DNA of 13,282 bases, taken from assembly GCA_013696665.1 (NCBI GenBank), contig JACCYC010000320.1:1-13282 (forward strand), given 5' to 3'. Source of the stretch: Burkholderiaceae bacterium. Lineage in GTDB: Bacteria > Pseudomonadota > Gammaproteobacteria > Burkholderiales > Burkholderiaceae_F. The notes beneath the pieces are model-generated. The model did no database searches. It saw only the letters and a list, made by a program, of their open reading frames with translations, and was not told the DNA's origin. Made by a program: the position numbers and the translations under genes. Every line of letters begins with the position of its first letter. The first letter of the stretch is position 1. Positions 12,444 to 13,282 of the stretch are shown one piece after another.

Positions 12444-13282
12444 TTACGCTCTGCGAAGCAGCACTTCAAGCACAAAGTGGCTGCCGATATAGGCCAGCAC
12501 CAACATTGCGAACCCTGTCAATGTCCAGCGCAACGCAGTCCTGCCTCGCCAACCAAACCCGCGCCGGCCCACCAGCAGTCCACCGAAGACCGCCCAGGCC
12601 GCCAGCGCGAACACGGTTTTATGATCCAGCCGCAGCGGCCGGCCAAACAATTCTTCTGAGAAAAAAATTCCGCTGACCAAGGTAGCGGTCAGTAACACAA
12701 ACCCGACAGTGATCAGCCGAAACAGTACGCTCTCCATTGCCAATAGAGGCGGGAGCTTGTCGATGACGAAACCCAGACGGCCCGGCGCGACAGCCGACTC
12801 GCCGTGCAGCCGCCGTTCCATTGTTGCCATCAGCAAAGCGTGAATCGCCGCGATCGTCAGAAGGCTGTAAGCAAGAATTGCAAGCAAAAGGTGAAGTGGA
12901 AACAGCGGTGACGCACTCGAGCTTCCAACGATGGTGCCCGGGAATACGACCGGTAAAAAACTAGCAAACGCGGCCAGCGGCAGCACCAAAAGAAACATGC
13001 CGCGCGAGGCAGAAAACACAACCTCAACGCAGACGATCAGGGCGGTGATCCAAAGAGTGGCCGACAGCGCGTGTGCAAAACCAAAGCGCAGCGCGCCGCC
13101 TTGATACATGCCCTGCAACAGCAGCCATCCGTGCAGGACCAGCGCCAACGCAAGCGCCGCACCCACCCACAATGGAATTCGCTGCGCGGTAGAGCGCAAA
13201 CCGGCCCATTCCCGCCACGCAACCAGCAGGTAAAGCGCGGCGACGGCCACGTACAATGCGAGCCACTCGAAGCGCAACTGCA
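12444..13282 (-). CDS. ypjD: YpjD/CcsA-like inner membrane protein (5' end beyond window)
   Basis: The frame runs from the right edge to the TAA at 12444-12446, giving about 279 residues. The only in-window start option near the edge is TTG at 13277, and the frame continues upstream of it, so the true start probably lies a few codons outside. There are about eight membrane segments. Conserved-looking pieces include HALSATLWITALIV, PLHLLLAILAYSLLTIAAIH, the loop LRLDHKTVFALAAWAVFGG, and the C-terminal GWRGRTALRWTLTGF with LAYIGSHFV. The C-terminal part matches E. coli YpjD (GWRGRR, LAYFGS) by memory. The family belongs to the cytochrome c assembly (CcsA/HemX) superfamily, whose members handle heme, but YpjD itself has no firmly established role and lacks a clear WWD heme motif here. 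In many proteobacteria it neighbours ffh. It heads the ypjD-PP0621-pilSR-ampD run. Confidence 0.85.
   Translation of the reverse strand, partial: QLRFEWLALYVAVAALYLLVAWREWAGLRSTAQRIPLWVGAALALALVLHGWLLLQGMYQGGALRFGFAHALSATLWITALIVCVEVVFSASRGMFLLVLPLAAFASFLPVVFPGTIVGSSSASPLFPLHLLLAILAYSLLTIAAIHALLMATMERRLHGESAVAPGRLGFVIDKLPPLLAMESVLFRLITVGFVLLTATLVSGIFFSEELFGRPLRLDHKTVFALAAWAVFGGLLVGRRGFGWRGRTALRWTLTGFAMLVLAYIGSHFVLEVLLRRA

Noticed and set aside
1..13282. Mobile elements, CRISPR arrays, attachment sites, toxin-antitoxin or defence genes
   Set aside because: No transposase, integrase, direct-repeat/spacer pattern or defence-type domain was seen; gene content and order are those of a conserved core chromosome.
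8855..13282. Sigma-54 promoter targets for PilR in the window
   Set aside because: No convincing GG-N10-GC site in an intergenic position was found; matches were inside coding sequence only.

Overview
The window looks like a conserved chromosomal segment from a betaproteobacterium, most likely of the order Burkholderiales. The evidence is the gene order (DUF3426 protein, PfkB kinase, YggT, histone H1-like protein, nrdB, nrdA, ampD, pilR, pilS, PP0621-type protein, YpjD/CcsA-type protein), the GC-rich sequence, and the Lys/Ala/Ser-rich histone-like protein typical of that group. Gene-level assignments come from reading the translations. The taxonomic call is inference and I do not name a genus.

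Left part (1-2023, plus strand): the C-terminal part of a DUF3426 membrane protein that enters from the left edge, followed 7 bases later by a PfkB-family sugar/nucleoside kinase. Converging on it is a YggT-family membrane protein (minus strand, 2046-2576). A clean intrinsic terminator (2660-2684) separates yggT from a histone H1-like gene (2704-3174).

Middle part (3175-8306, minus strand): a roughly 620-base non-coding stretch with a second intrinsic terminator, a perfect 7-bp palindrome and an AT-richer core. Then come the class Ia ribonucleotide reductase genes nrdB and nrdA (transcribed nrdA to nrdB). Upstream of nrdA is a leader of about 250 bases, a good sigma-70 promoter and two NrdR-box-like palindromes exactly 31 bp apart.

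Right part (8307-13282, minus strand): a tight cluster transcribed right to left. It runs from a YpjD/CcsA-like membrane protein (cut by the right edge) through a small zinc-ribbon membrane protein, the sensor kinase PilS and the sigma-54 activator PilR, to the cell-wall-recycling amidase AmpD, which overlaps pilR by 4 bases.

Functionally the window combines deoxynucleotide supply under probable NrdR control, a two-component system for type IV pili, peptidoglycan recycling, and a nucleoid protein. I found no mobile element, CRISPR array, rRNA or tRNA. No unknown multi-gene system is evident. The most interesting signals are regulatory and non-coding: the NrdR-box pair, the nrdB/H1 intergenic region, and an in-phase A10 slippery tract in the H1-like gene.
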